The position numbers were made by a program, and so were the translations under genes. From Acetobacter malorum (lineage in GTDB: Bacteria > Pseudomonadota > Alphaproteobacteria > Acetobacterales > Acetobacteraceae), in contig NZ_JOPG01000001.1 of the NCBI RefSeq assembly GCF_002153605.1, positions 62,001 through 126,000 of the forward strand: a DNA stretch of 64,000 nucleotides, written 5' to 3'. Numbering within the stretch: position 1 is the stretch's first letter; each line of letters begins with the position of its first letter. Positions 53,781-63,572 of this stretch are shown piece by piece. The notes under the pieces are model-generated. The model was not told where the DNA came from and did no database searches. It worked only from the letters and a program-made list of their open reading frames with translations.

Positions 53781-54871
53781 GATTTTTTCTCACTTTCTGC
53801 CGCTGGGGCCTGCGTCATGGCTGGCGTGATGGCGCTGGGGCCGCGTTTTTCACCCGAACGCAAAGCAAAGGACCGCATATAAGCCCCTGACCGAAGCTGA
53901 AGAATGGGGTCATCGGACGGGATGATGCCGGGTGGCAGAATGAGAGGATCAAAAGTGAAGCCTGTGCAGGGGCCACCGTCCTCACTCTCAACGGTGTCGA
54001 GGGTCAGGGTTCCGGCCTCAATCGTCCGGTCATCCTGCGCCCAGCTCTGGCTAGGGTCATTCACCGCATCATGAGGACCAGCCACCGTCAGCACCATGCG
54101 CCATTGCAGAGGGTGGTCGTGAAGGTCTGCAATCAGCCTTTGAAACAGATGATCCCGCCCCGCGGTTGCAGCATCGGCAGGGGCTACAGGCTGCATAGGC
54201 ACCATGGCCCAGCGGACAGCCGTTTTCGTGCCGTTTTCCGCAACAAGCAGGAAGCTGTCGAGGCTATGATAGGTGTCATCGGCAAACCCTGAAGAGACAA
54301 CGCGATGGGCGTTCTTCTCCGCTGCGGCCTTAAGCCAGGGATGCGTTGCCCCAAAAGCCCGGATGCGCGCCGGGTCGGGTTTTCCAGTTGCGGGGTCAAG
54401 ACGCTGGGAAGAAAAGAAGTCTGAAACATCCTGCGCGTCCCGCAACGGGAGCACGGGCGGGTCGTTCATGGCGGCACGCCATTCCGGCGCATCTTTGGGC
54501 ATGAAGCGTAGCGCCATGCTGCGCACGGTTGCCGGGTTGTCGGCCACATACGGTTGCCCTGCCCCCAGCGCAAATCGCCCGACTACGGGCACAGACTGTT
54601 CACGAAAAATGGCGGCTTTCGAGACAGAAGCCGCAGCTCCGCTGGCATCAAACCGCCCTGTGACGCACACGCCCTTGGCATGAGCGCGCCGGAACCCATG
54701 CCCGTAGCTCCCTGCATCATGCAGTTCCGCCATCAGGCGGTTCTGCGTCACGCGGTTGGGGGAGAACCAGCCGCCCGCCCAGAAAAAGCCGAACGCCAGC
54801 GCCGCCGGTGCGGCTGCAACACCCAGCCAGCGGAGGGCTGAGCGCGAAGGCCCTGTCGATTTTGCCACCAT
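53777..54871 (-). CDS. Catalase-related peroxidase (SrpA-like), membrane-anchored
   Basis: 364 residues. An N-terminal hydrophobic anchor or signal (LRWLGVAAAPAALAFGFFWA) precedes a short catalase core: HGFRRAHAKGVCVTGRFDAS with the distal His region, GRFALGAGQPYVADN, VRSMALRFMPKDAPEWRAAM, and RSGAYMRSFALRSGEKRGPS with the haem-ligand Tyr in an RxxxY motif. The small size and lack of the NADPH-binding domain mark the catalase-family peroxidases. The domain would face the periplasm. It is co-transcribed with cytochrome b561 and divergent from an ECF sigma factor gene, which probably controls it. Confidence 0.9.
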   Translation of the reverse strand: MVAKSTGPSRSALRWLGVAAAPAALAFGFFWAGGWFSPNRVTQNRLMAELHDAGSYGHGFRRAHAKGVCVTGRFDASGAAASVSKAAIFREQSVPVVGRFALGAGQPYVADNPATVRSMALRFMPKDAPEWRAAMNDPPVLPLRDAQDVSDFFSSQRLDPATGKPDPARIRAFGATHPWLKAAAEKNAHRVVSSGFADDTYHSLDSFLLVAENGTKTAVRWAMVPMQPVAPADAATAGRDHLFQRLIADLHDHPLQWRMVLTVAGPHDAVNDPSQSWAQDDRTIEAGTLTLDTVESEDGGPCTGFTFDPLILPPGIIPSDDPILQLRSGAYMRSFALRSGEKRGPSAITPAMTQAPAAESEKKS

Positions 54872-55027
54872 TGTGGGCGCTCCTTTGATGTCATCCGGAG
54901 GGAAGACGCAGGAACCGCGGGATCTATTCCCCGGTAATCGTGCGATGGAGGATTATTCTTCTTTTGCTCTGCGGCATTGGGAATAAACTGGCGCGCTGAG
55001 CGTCTCTGTCCTCAGGAGATGACGCAC

Positions 55028-55552
55028 ATGAGGGGCCGGGACGCGGTGAGTGATGAAGACGACGGCAGACTACAGAGCGTCATTCCGGCCTTGAGGCGCT
55101 ACGCGCGGGTGCTGACCCGTGACCCGCATCAGGCCGATGATCTGGTGCAGGATTGTCTGGAACGTGCCCTGTCCCGGATGGATCAGGTGCGGGATCAGTC
55201 AGATCTACGCCCCTGGCTCTTCACCATCGCCTACCGCCTGAACATCAGCCGATGGCGGCGTTTCCGGCGTCTGGTGCCTATGGCAGAAACCTCATTCCCG
55301 GAACCGCTGCAGGACGCCGGGCAAATTCCGCATCTTGAATGGCAGGACATGACACAGGCCTTCGGGCGTCTGTCTGATGACCATCGGCAGGTGCTGCTGC
55401 TCGTGGGGGTTGAAGGGCTGGACTACAAAGCCGTTGCGGAGATCCTCAGCGTGCCGGTTGGCACCGTGATGTCCCGCCTTTCCCGCGCCCGGTCTGCCCT
55501 GCATGATCTGGCAGGCCATGAGAAACGTCCCATCCTGAGGAGGGTGAAATGA
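55028..55552 (+). CDS. ECF sigma factor
   Basis: 174 residues from the ATG at 55028, nine bases after AGGAG. Region 2 reads RYARVLTRDPHQADDLVQDC and continues with RPWLFTIAYRLNISRWRRFR; region 4 is FGRLSDDHRQVLLLVGVEGL then AEILSVPVGTVMSRLSRARS. A group-type sigma-70 protein without region 3. The stop overlaps the start of the anti-sigma gene. The peroxidase/cytochrome pair starts divergently 156 bp away, and the same arrangement is common for ECF modules that respond to oxidative stress. Confidence 0.94.
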   Translation: MRGRDAVSDEDDGRLQSVIPALRRYARVLTRDPHQADDLVQDCLERALSRMDQVRDQSDLRPWLFTIAYRLNISRWRRFRRLVPMAETSFPEPLQDAGQIPHLEWQDMTQAFGRLSDDHRQVLLLVGVEGLDYKAVAEILSVPVGTVMSRLSRARSALHDLAGHEKRPILRRVK

Positions 55553-56304
55553 CGCGCCCCGATACCCCTGTGACCGAGGATGACCTTCAGGCGTGGGTCG
55601 ATGACTTTCTCCCCCCCGACCGTCGCCGAGACGTGGATATCTGGCTGGAAAACCACCCGGAAGCGCAGCAGCGTGTCAGGGCATGCCGGCAGGAGCGTGA
55701 CGGTTTGCGGGCGGCACTGGACACAGACCTCCGCGAGCCGATCCCTGCTCGCTTTGATCTGGCCCGTCTGAGAGAGCGCAGGGTGCGGCGCTTCAGTCTG
55801 CCGCAGATGGCGGCCTCCATTGCGTTCGCACTTTCCCTCGGGCTTGGTGGCGGGTGGTTTCTGCGGGACCGGCAGGTGCCCGTCGGGCTGGCATCCGTCG
55901 AGCAGGAAGCCGCTATGGTGCAGGAGGCGGGCAAAGGCAGCGCCATTGCAAAAGGCAATGCCACGCAACTGGCAGCGTGGGGAGAGAGCGTTCTGGGCAG
56001 GCCGGTCCAGCCGCCGGATCTCTCCAGCGCGGGGTATCAGCTCTCCGGGGGCCAGCTTGTCACGACCGATCATGGCCCCGCCTGCCTGTTCTTCTACGCT
56101 AAAGACGGAGGTGGGCGGCTCTCCCTGTTTGTGCGGCCCATGTATCGGGTGGATGTCACGGCCCCCATGCGGCCCATGCGGCATGTTCCGGGCTACCTCT
56201 GGGCGCAGGACGGACTGGGGGTCAGTCTGGTCTCGGATGCGCCCGTGCCCGGCCTGCACGGGCTGGCCAGCCATGCCCGTGATCTGATGGGAGAACCGAG
56301 CTGA
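55549..56304 (+). CDS. Anti-sigma factor, membrane-anchored
   Basis: 251 residues. The N-terminal cytoplasmic part (TEDDLQAWVDDFLPPDRRRD, then WLENHPEAQQRVRACRQERD) resembles anti-sigma domains binding sigma region 2 and 4, though the zinc-binding HxxxCxxC is missing. One membrane helix (MAASIAFALSLGLGGGWFLR) follows, then a periplasmic domain with SAGYQLSGGQLVTTDHGPAC and WAQDGLGVSLVSDAPVPGLH. Translation overlaps the ECF gene (ATGA). Regulated release of the sigma factor is the expected mechanism; the signal is unknown. Confidence 0.9.
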   Translation: MTRPDTPVTEDDLQAWVDDFLPPDRRRDVDIWLENHPEAQQRVRACRQERDGLRAALDTDLREPIPARFDLARLRERRVRRFSLPQMAASIAFALSLGLGGGWFLRDRQVPVGLASVEQEAAMVQEAGKGSAIAKGNATQLAAWGESVLGRPVQPPDLSSAGYQLSGGQLVTTDHGPACLFFYAKDGGGRLSLFVRPMYRVDVTAPMRPMRHVPGYLWAQDGLGVSLVSDAPVPGLHGLASHARDLMGEPS

Positions 56305-56439
56305 GCGCCGCCGCCCTGTGGCTTTCCCACCATCTTTTCTTATCTCATTGCCTCTCCGGTTCATTCAGGGGAGACAAGCGGCATCAGGCAGCGTATCGAA
56401 GCCCTTCATGATGTCTGATGCTGCTGCGAGGCTCCGGGT

Positions 56440-58440
56440 ATGACCGCTCCATCCCCCCTGCAAACCCCCTCCGTGCGTGAACTCACCGTGCGCGGGCTGA
56501 TTCTGGGGGCGCTGATTACCGTCGTCTTCACCGCCTCCAACGTCTATCTTGGGCTGCGGATCGGGCTGACCTTTGCCTCCTCCATTCCGGCGGCTGTCAT
56601 TTCCATGGCCGTGCTGCGCGCACTGGGGCGCAGCACCCTGCTGGAAAACAATATGGTGCAAAGTCAGGCCTCGGCGGCAGGCACGTTGTCCTGCGTGTTC
56701 GCCACCTTCCCCGGCCTGATTATGACGGGCTTCTGGCATAGCTTCCCCTTCTGGCAGACAGCGGGCCTCTCGCTGGCCGGGGGCATTGCGGGCGTGCTGT
56801 TTACCATTCCTCTGCGCCGCGCACTGGTGACGGAAAGCGCTCTCCCCTACCCGGAAGGCGTCGCCGCAGCAGAGATCCTGCGCGCCGGGGGTGAGAATGG
56901 GAACAGCAAGAGCCTGTCCGCCCTGATCGGCGGCAGCGTTGTGGCGGGTCTGTTCTCCTTTGCCTGTAGCGGCCTGCAACTTCTGGCCGATACCGTCAGC
57001 GTCACCGGGGCTGCCGGGGCTGCCGTATTCCGGTTTTCGGGTGGCCTGTCTCTCGCGCTGCTGGGGGCTGGCTATCTGGTGGGGCTGGCCGGTGGGCTGG
57101 CCATGCTGCTGGGCTGCGTGCTGGCATGGGGCGTTGGCGTGCCCTGGCTGACCGCCCACATGCCCAACCCGGAGCATCTGGACGCCGCCGCCTTCGCGAA
57201 CGCGATCTGGCTGCATAAGGTCCGGTTTATCGGGGCCGGGGCCATTGCCATTTCTTCCCTGTGGACCCTGATCGAACTGATGGGCCCCGTCCTGCGCGGG
57301 CTGAGCAGCGTGTTCCGGGGCCGCAAAGGTGCCGTGGTGCCGGATGCGGACCGTGACCTGTCTCCCCGCGTCATGATCGCCCTCCTTGGGGTTACTGTTC
57401 TGATACTGGGCGGCCTGTTTGCAGCCTTTCTGGCCCCCATGGCGCATGGCATCTGGCCCGCAGTCTGCGCGGCGGTGCTGTTCTGCGTGGTGTTCGGCTT
57501 TGTGATGGCCGCCGCCTGCGGCTACATGGCGGGCATTGTCGGCTCCTCCTCCTCCCCCATTTCCGGCATTATCATTATTGCCGCCGTGCTGTGCGCGCTG
57601 ATGATTCTGGGGCTGGAATCTCTCGGTCTGATGCCTGCGGAAATGATGGCAGACGGCCAGACGCTGGCCACCGGCTTCACCATCCTGCTGCTGTCCGCCA
57701 TTACCGCGACCGTCGCCATTTCCAACGATAACCTTCAGGACCTCAAGACCGGCCAGCTTGTCGGGGCCTCCCCGTGGAAGCAGGAAGTGGCGCTGATTGC
57801 AGGCTGTGTGGTGGGCGCGGCTGTCATCCCGCCGGTGCTTAACCTGCTCTATCAGGCATACGGCTTTGCCGGTGCCCCCATGCCGCGCCCCGGTATGGAC
57901 CCGGCCCACGCGCTCGCCGCCCCGCAGCCTGCGCTGATCGCCATGATTGCGAAGGGCATTTTCACGCAGTCACTGGACTGGAGCATGCTTTCCATCGGTT
58001 TTGGGCTGGGGGCTGTGCTGATCGGGCTGGACCTGCTCCTGCGCCGCCGCCATCTGGCCCTGCCGCCGCTGGGCGTGGCCGTGGGCATCTACCTGCCGGC
58101 CTCCGTCAGCGTCACGCTGGCCGTGGGCGCAGTTCTGGGCTGGGTGCTAAACCGTAAGCTGAAGGAACGTCGCAGCACAACCGGCGGTTACGGTGAGGCT
58201 GACCGCCTGCCGGAAGCCGTGACAGAACATGACGCCAGCATTGGCACCATGATCGCCTCCGGCTTTATTGTGGGAGAAAGCCTGATTGGCGTGGCGCTGG
58301 CCGTGCTGTCCGGCGCGCTGGGGCGGGATGATGCGCTTTCTCTGGCGCCATGGCTGCCCGCCGGAGCCCCTGCCGTGCTGGGGCTGGCTGCTTTCTGCGT
58401 CGCATGCGTCTGGTTTGCCCGGAAAGTCCTGCAAAAATAA
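56440..58440 (+). CDS. OPT-family oligopeptide transporter
   Basis: 666 residues with many hydrophobic segments, the usual size for bacterial OPT proteins. TVRGLILGALITVVFTASNV, YLGLRIGLTFASSIPAAVIS and the conserved NNMVQSQASAAGTLSCVFAT block, followed by PYPEGVAAAEILRAGGENGN, are typical of the family. ACGYMAGIVGSSSSPISGII and SNDNLQDLKTGQLVGASPWK are further signatures. It probably imports small peptides or metal complexes. It follows the anti-sigma gene by 135 bp; no evidence that it belongs to that module. Confidence 0.94.
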   Translation: MTAPSPLQTPSVRELTVRGLILGALITVVFTASNVYLGLRIGLTFASSIPAAVISMAVLRALGRSTLLENNMVQSQASAAGTLSCVFATFPGLIMTGFWHSFPFWQTAGLSLAGGIAGVLFTIPLRRALVTESALPYPEGVAAAEILRAGGENGNSKSLSALIGGSVVAGLFSFACSGLQLLADTVSVTGAAGAAVFRFSGGLSLALLGAGYLVGLAGGLAMLLGCVLAWGVGVPWLTAHMPNPEHLDAAAFANAIWLHKVRFIGAGAIAISSLWTLIELMGPVLRGLSSVFRGRKGAVVPDADRDLSPRVMIALLGVTVLILGGLFAAFLAPMAHGIWPAVCAAVLFCVVFGFVMAAACGYMAGIVGSSSSPISGIIIIAAVLCALMILGLESLGLMPAEMMADGQTLATGFTILLLSAITATVAISNDNLQDLKTGQLVGASPWKQEVALIAGCVVGAAVIPPVLNLLYQAYGFAGAPMPRPGMDPAHALAAPQPALIAMIAKGIFTQSLDWSMLSIGFGLGAVLIGLDLLLRRRHLALPPLGVAVGIYLPASVSVTLAVGAVLGWVLNRKLKERRSTTGGYGEADRLPEAVTEHDASIGTMIASGFIVGESLIGVALAVLSGALGRDDALSLAPWLPAGAPAVLGLAAFCVACVWFARKVLQK

Positions 58441-58611
58441 AAGCAACGGTTTTGTAAGCATTATACCTTGAAAAACCGAACTTTCTCAGCATGTGTCCAC
58501 TTTGCAACTGTCCAACAGTTTTACAGGCAGGTTGTCGCAACCCAGATTTGAAAATGATAGTGTGACTTTCACTCAGCTCTTTATTGTTACTGAACTGGAA
58601 GCACACTCTTC

Positions 58612-59601
58612 ATGCCTGCCACGCCGCGCCCAGCCCCACGACTGGCCATTGTCGTACCCTGCTACAATGAGGAAGAGGTTTTTGCCTATTGCCAGCAGGA
58701 ACTGAGCGCCCTGCTCTACACCATGGTGCAGGACGAGATGGTGCAGCCGGACAGCTTTTTGCTGTTTGTGGATGATGGCAGCCGGGACACCACATGGGAG
58801 CAGATCAAAGCCGCCTGTACTGACGAAAGCCATGTGCAGGGCTTAAAACTTTCCCGTAATGAGGGCCACCAGTCTGCTCTGCTGGCCGGGCTGGCTGCGG
58901 CAGCCCCGCAAGCCGATGCCATTGTCAGCATTGACGCCGACCTTCAGGATGACATTCAGGCCATCCGCCGCATGGTGGAAGGCTACCATGCCGGGTATGA
59001 CGTTGTGTATGGCGTGCGGGAATGCCGCCAGACAGATACGTGGTTCAAGCGGACCTCAGCAGAAGGCTTTTACCGGCTGATGGCGGCCATGGGGGTCAGG
59101 CAGGTGTCCAACCATGCCGACTTCCGCCTGCTCAGCCAGCGCGCGGTCAATGGCCTGCTGCGCTATACAGAACGCAATGCCTATATCCGTGGCCTTGTGC
59201 CGCTGGTGGGCTTTCCCTCCACAGAAGTGCACTATGCCCGCGGCCTGCGCACAGCGGGTGAATCCAAATACCCGCTGCGCAAAATGCTCGCTCTGGCCAT
59301 GGAGGGCATTACGTCCATGACCGTCACCCCTTTGCGGCTGATTGCCGCACTGGGCTTTTCTATCTGCGCCGTCTCTCTGGCTGCGACGTTTTATGTGCTG
59401 GTTATGAAATTCACCGGCAATACCGTCGAGGGCTGGCCCTCCATTATCCTGTCCATCTTCTTCATGGGCGGCGTGCAGATGCTCTCTCTGGGCATTATTG
59501 GGGAATATGTTGGCAAGATTTATCTGGAAGCCAAACAACGCCCGCGCTTTCATGTGGAAAGTTTTCTCCAGAACCCGGTAAAAAACTTATCTCAGCTATA
59601 A
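58612..59601 (+). CDS. Family 2 glycosyltransferase, GtrB (bactoprenol glucosyltransferase) type
   Basis: 329 residues. It would transfer a sugar, usually glucose, from UDP-sugar to undecaprenyl phosphate on the cytoplasmic side. IVVPCYNEEE starts the GT-A domain; DDGSRDT (54-60) and SIDADLQDD (107-114) bind the nucleotide and metal; ECRQTDTWFKRTSAEGFYRL and the NHADFRLLSQRAV block are GtrB features. Two C-terminal membrane helices (LIAALGFSICAVSLAATFYV and SIILSIFFMGGVQMLSLGII). The AT-rich GtrII-like gene follows 35 bp downstream. A flippase (GtrA) is not seen here. Confidence 0.92.
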   Translation: MPATPRPAPRLAIVVPCYNEEEVFAYCQQELSALLYTMVQDEMVQPDSFLLFVDDGSRDTTWEQIKAACTDESHVQGLKLSRNEGHQSALLAGLAAAAPQADAIVSIDADLQDDIQAIRRMVEGYHAGYDVVYGVRECRQTDTWFKRTSAEGFYRLMAAMGVRQVSNHADFRLLSQRAVNGLLRYTERNAYIRGLVPLVGFPSTEVHYARGLRTAGESKYPLRKMLALAMEGITSMTVTPLRLIAALGFSICAVSLAATFYVLVMKFTGNTVEGWPSIILSIFFMGGVQMLSLGIIGEYVGKIYLEAKQRPRFHVESFLQNPVKNLSQL

Positions 59602-59636
59602 CATCATAACGTCATAAAAATAATAAGGACGATTTC

Positions 59637-61094
59637 GTGATATTGAGAAGCTTTCCAAACACAAGCAGAAAGCAGTGCCATTTTCTGGTCTCTGCTTTTT
59701 CATTTGTACTTTTACTCCCTTTAGTTCTCATTAATTTTCAACTTGAGAACCCGGATGATTTCTTAATAAAAAATTATGGGAGCTGGCTTGATGCTTTCAT
59801 GAGATATACGCCAAAAGATGGCAGACATATTATCAGTTTCCTGAATACTGGCTTATTCCATCTTGGATTTACATACCCTGCATACCAGATTTTCTGTAGC
59901 GCCACTTTTATCTTTTCATTTATATATTTAATTCATTCAATTATTTCTATAACAAAAATCGATGACAATCTCTTTAAAAGCTTATTTTTTACAGCTTCAT
60001 GTATTTTATTTCCGTTTATGTTTGATTTATACCAATGGACATCTGCCTACCTGATTTATTCAGTAGGATTTTTATGCATTGCGGCTGTTTTTTCTTGCAT
60101 GCCCCGCCTGGATGGTCCGGTTAAATTTCTGGTGTGCGGATCGTTAATCGCTGTTGCCACCTGCGCTTACCAGCCTTTCATCCTGCTTCCTTTTGTTGTG
60201 CTGGCTCTGTGTGCATTTTTCAAAGATGTTCCGCCAAAATTAACCGCTCCCTCATCACTGATGATACTTCTTGTCAGCAGCCTGTTTTTTTATGTTGTCT
60301 ATAATGAAATTCTAAAACGCCTGTGGGAAGTTTTCTCAGGCCCCGGAAACCTTCAAAGAACGCTGTCCTTTCAGTCCATTCCATTTAATTTTTTACGAAA
60401 ACTTCATACTGAAGCAGATATATTTCTCTCTCATGGTGCATACCATAACCTCTTGTACAAACCGCTGTCTTTACTGCTGTTCTGTATCGTCGCGGGTCTT
60501 ACTATCACGGCGTTTCTCAAATTTGACGTAAAGCTGGTTGCGTGTGCCCTCTTTCTGGTTATCGCAATTCCAACCCCGATTGTTCTGCTGGAACCAGAAG
60601 GCACCTATTGGCCATCCCCCAGAATCAGCTTTTATATCAATATGCTGTTTCCACTGGGCCTGCTCGCCCTTCTGCAAAAATTTCCTCTTAACGCGACCAT
60701 CAGATATGGGCTTTGCGGTATTCTTATCCTGATGTGTGGAAACGCTTTTTCCATCCTGCATCACCGCTGGTTACAGGACAGGCTGGATGCCGAGGTAGCA
60801 CAGTCTATTCTCAATCAGATTGAACTCAGAACTGACCGGCCTCTTATTGTACAAATTGATCCAGCCCGCATTCAGAACTGGCATTTCAATATTTATGAAC
60901 TCGGAGGGACCATCTTTTGGGCCCCCTACGCCATCACGCCTTACATGAACGAAAAAGCCAAAAAGCCTTTCAATCCGGCTGAGGTAACGTTCGAGAGAGA
61001 TGACGGACAAATCTGCCCGGTGGATAAAGATCCAACCAACCCCACTCCCGAACCTCCGCATGTCCTCTGCCCCCTTTACGATCTTGCGTGGTAA
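59637..61094 (+). CDS. GtrII-like membrane glucosyltransferase
   Basis: 485 residues, about ten membrane helices, starting at a GTG with AAGGAC upstream. Early periplasmic NPDDFLIKNYGSWLDAFMRY and DGRHIISFLNTGLFHLGF resemble the catalytic DD and GRP-like region of GtrII glucosyltransferases that decorate surface polysaccharide. The C-terminal part is periplasmic (FNIYELGGTIFWAPYAITPY). Much more AT-rich than its neighbours, with codon use to match, so probably acquired. With GtrB upstream it would form a surface-glucosylation pair. The acceptor is unknown. Confidence 0.8.
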   Translation: MILRSFPNTSRKQCHFLVSAFSFVLLLPLVLINFQLENPDDFLIKNYGSWLDAFMRYTPKDGRHIISFLNTGLFHLGFTYPAYQIFCSATFIFSFIYLIHSIISITKIDDNLFKSLFFTASCILFPFMFDLYQWTSAYLIYSVGFLCIAAVFSCMPRLDGPVKFLVCGSLIAVATCAYQPFILLPFVVLALCAFFKDVPPKLTAPSSLMILLVSSLFFYVVYNEILKRLWEVFSGPGNLQRTLSFQSIPFNFLRKLHTEADIFLSHGAYHNLLYKPLSLLLFCIVAGLTITAFLKFDVKLVACALFLVIAIPTPIVLLEPEGTYWPSPRISFYINMLFPLGLLALLQKFPLNATIRYGLCGILILMCGNAFSILHHRWLQDRLDAEVAQSILNQIELRTDRPLIVQIDPARIQNWHFNIYELGGTIFWAPYAITPYMNEKAKKPFNPAEVTFERDDGQICPVDKDPTNPTPEPPHVLCPLYDLAW

Positions 61095-61115
61095 AGGGGG
61101 CTTAATGCGTCGTCT

Positions 61116-63515
61116 TTAATACGTCATAGACAGGTTAAACAGGAAAGACCGGCCAACCGAGGGTGTTACGCGGTTGCTGAACAGGTTGCCGTAGTTCAGG
61201 CGGTTGGCAAGGTTGTAACCGTTCATGGCAATTTTCCAGTTCGGACCAAACTGGTGGGACACCACCGCGTCAAACTCGACGTTTGCCGGAACGCGGGCGG
61301 TATTGGCCGGGTCCAGGAACACGCCTTCACGCCAGGTCACGCCACCACCCATTGTCAGGTTATAGGGCTTTTTGGGCGCAATTTCATACGTGGTCCACAC
61401 AGTTGCCTGATTGCGGGGCACATACTGCACCTGCTTGCCAATATCCGCTGCGGTGCCGCCCGTCGTCTTGCTGTCATACTTGGCGTAGGTGGCAATCATG
61501 TTCCAGTTTTTCAGGATCTGGCCGGACACGCTCAGTTCTACGCCCTGGTTGCGCTGGGTATCGCCAGAGTCCGTCACCGTCCCGGTGCTGGGGTCTGTCA
61601 GCATGGAATTGCCTTTTTCCAGACGGAAGACAGACGCCGTAAAGCCAATCCGGTCATGGAATGCGGAATATTTGGCCCCCAGTTCATACAATCTGCTGCG
61701 CTCCGGCTGGAATTTGGAATTCTTGGGAGACAGCGGCTCAGAACTGTTGGTGACGTAAAGACCCATCGGCGTGGTGGATTCAGCCCAGTTGAAATACACC
61801 ATCGCATGATCGTTCGGCGTGTACATCAGGCTGACATTCGGGTTGAACGTATCCTGCTTCTGGCCAAGATGCGTGTCCGGCGTCGTGGCGACGCCGCCTG
61901 TGGCACTATAGTTGCTGCTCCAGTGATCCCACCGGAAACCGGCCTTGACCGAGAACCACGGCGTCAGCCAGGCCTGCTCGGAGAAGAACGCCCCGACATC
62001 CGTCGCAGCACTGGTCTTCCATTCTTTTTTACCAACGCCGTTGGGAATGTTCACCAGATTGTTCGGGTTCAGAGAGCCAACACCAACATCCAGCCCCGGA
62101 ACATAAGCTGTCGGGTTCAGCAGGCTGGCCCACTGGCGGGCTGAAGGATTGTTATAGGCATAGTTCCGGCGGCGATCATAAATATGCTCAATATCCACAC
62201 CGGCAATCATCTGGTGTTTGATGCTGCCGGTATTGAAGTTGGCCACCGCAGAAGACACGTTCTGCACGGACCAGTCATCCTGCTGGTACGGGTTAGGGCC
62301 ACCCACCCCGCCAATACGGGAAACAAGCGCGGTTTGCGGGTGTGATGAGAACAGAGCACTTGTGCAGGCCGCGTTACAGCTTTCCTGAGATGCCGAGAAA
62401 TACCGGCTATACAGCCCGCCACGGGTATCATTGTAGACGGTAATGTGCGGATTGACCTCCCACTTCAGGCGGCCTGTCAGCATATCAACGTTGGAATCAT
62501 CCTGGTCAAAGGTCGTGCCATACCAGGTGGTGCGCCGCACGCCATATTCCGTCACTGGTTTGCCGTAAGATGTCCCCGGCTTTGTCACCACAGGCACACC
62601 ATAATCGGGAATACGGTTATCTGTCTGATGGAAATATTCTATGGTATAGTTAACTTTTTTTCCAAGCCCGAAAATAATGGACGGCGCAATCCCCCAGCGG
62701 TGGGAATAGACTGCATCCCGCCCGACCATATCATTTTCATTCCCCATGCCGGTTACGCGCACGGCAATGGTATCGGTAATCTTATGGCTGAAATCGAGCG
62801 TGCCGCGGTAATACGCCCCGCTCCCACCGGAGAAACTGGCCCCGATATGGTTCTGGTCATTGGGGGTTTTGGTGGTGATGTTAATCGCGCCCCCCGTGGT
62901 GCCGTTCCCAAACACCTGAGAAGACGGCCCTTTGATAACCGTCACATGGTCATAATCAAAGGAGTCGCGTGTATAAACACCAAAGTCACGTAAGCCGTTT
63001 TCATAAATATCATTCTGGGCTGCAAAGCCACGAATGAGGAACTGATCGCCCGCCATCCCGCCTTCACCCTCACCCACGGAGGCGGTGATGCCCGGCACGT
63101 TTTTGAGCGCTTCATCCAGTGATTTGACGTTCTGCTGCTGCATGAGCAACTGCGGCACAACATCAATGGTCTGCGGCGTATGCAGCACATCCTGCGGCAT
63201 ACGGCTGATGCCAATGGGGGTGCGCAGCGTGTTCATGGGCGACGCCGTTACAACCCAGTGTTCGGACTCTGTGCCGTCATCTTCCTTGACCAGTTCAGGC
63301 CCCTTCCCTTTCGGGTTGGTCAGAACGGCCTGTGGCTGCGCGGCTTTTTTCGTCGCATCTTTGGCAGCATCCGCAGGCGTGCGCGGGGGCAGAACAGGCT
63401 CTTTTCCCGCGGCGTCATCCGCAGCCATGGCCGGAAAAGCCGAACCACATCCCAAAGCCAGACCAAAGGCCAGTGGCGCCGGGTGAAGGCAACGCCGAAT
63501 AGTATGTTTACTCAT
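61116..63515 (-). CDS. TonB-dependent siderophore receptor
   Basis: 799 residues from the ATG at 63515, where a good signal peptide starts (CLHPAPLAFGLALGCGSAFP, cleavage near AMAADD); an in-frame TTG at 63536 is less likely. A Lys/Ala/Pro linker precedes the plug: LHTPQTIDVVPQLLMQQQNV, SLDEALKNVPGITASVGEGE, GDQFLIRGFAAQNDIYENGL and VIKGPSSQVFGNGTTGGAIN; the barrel ends NLSMTY. It is the paralogue of the receptor at 39861-42245. A Fur-box-like site lies 58 bp upstream, so iron control is likely. It converges on the GtrII gene. Confidence 0.93.
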   Translation of the reverse strand: MSKHTIRRCLHPAPLAFGLALGCGSAFPAMAADDAAGKEPVLPPRTPADAAKDATKKAAQPQAVLTNPKGKGPELVKEDDGTESEHWVVTASPMNTLRTPIGISRMPQDVLHTPQTIDVVPQLLMQQQNVKSLDEALKNVPGITASVGEGEGGMAGDQFLIRGFAAQNDIYENGLRDFGVYTRDSFDYDHVTVIKGPSSQVFGNGTTGGAINITTKTPNDQNHIGASFSGGSGAYYRGTLDFSHKITDTIAVRVTGMGNENDMVGRDAVYSHRWGIAPSIIFGLGKKVNYTIEYFHQTDNRIPDYGVPVVTKPGTSYGKPVTEYGVRRTTWYGTTFDQDDSNVDMLTGRLKWEVNPHITVYNDTRGGLYSRYFSASQESCNAACTSALFSSHPQTALVSRIGGVGGPNPYQQDDWSVQNVSSAVANFNTGSIKHQMIAGVDIEHIYDRRRNYAYNNPSARQWASLLNPTAYVPGLDVGVGSLNPNNLVNIPNGVGKKEWKTSAATDVGAFFSEQAWLTPWFSVKAGFRWDHWSSNYSATGGVATTPDTHLGQKQDTFNPNVSLMYTPNDHAMVYFNWAESTTPMGLYVTNSSEPLSPKNSKFQPERSRLYELGAKYSAFHDRIGFTASVFRLEKGNSMLTDPSTGTVTDSGDTQRNQGVELSVSGQILKNWNMIATYAKYDSKTTGGTAADIGKQVQYVPRNQATVWTTYEIAPKKPYNLTMGGGVTWREGVFLDPANTARVPANVEFDAVVSHQFGPNWKIAMNGYNLANRLNYGNLFSNRVTPSVGRSFLFNLSMTY

Positions 63516-63572
63516 GGATGAAGCAGCCTGTTGCAAATTAAGAGCGTGAAGATGCTTCGCAATAACAGCGGA

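Noticed and set aside
56365-57909. 514-codon open frame opposite the OPT transporter, rich in Gly, Gln and His
   Set aside because: The composition is what the antisense of a hydrophobic membrane protein gives; not a gene.
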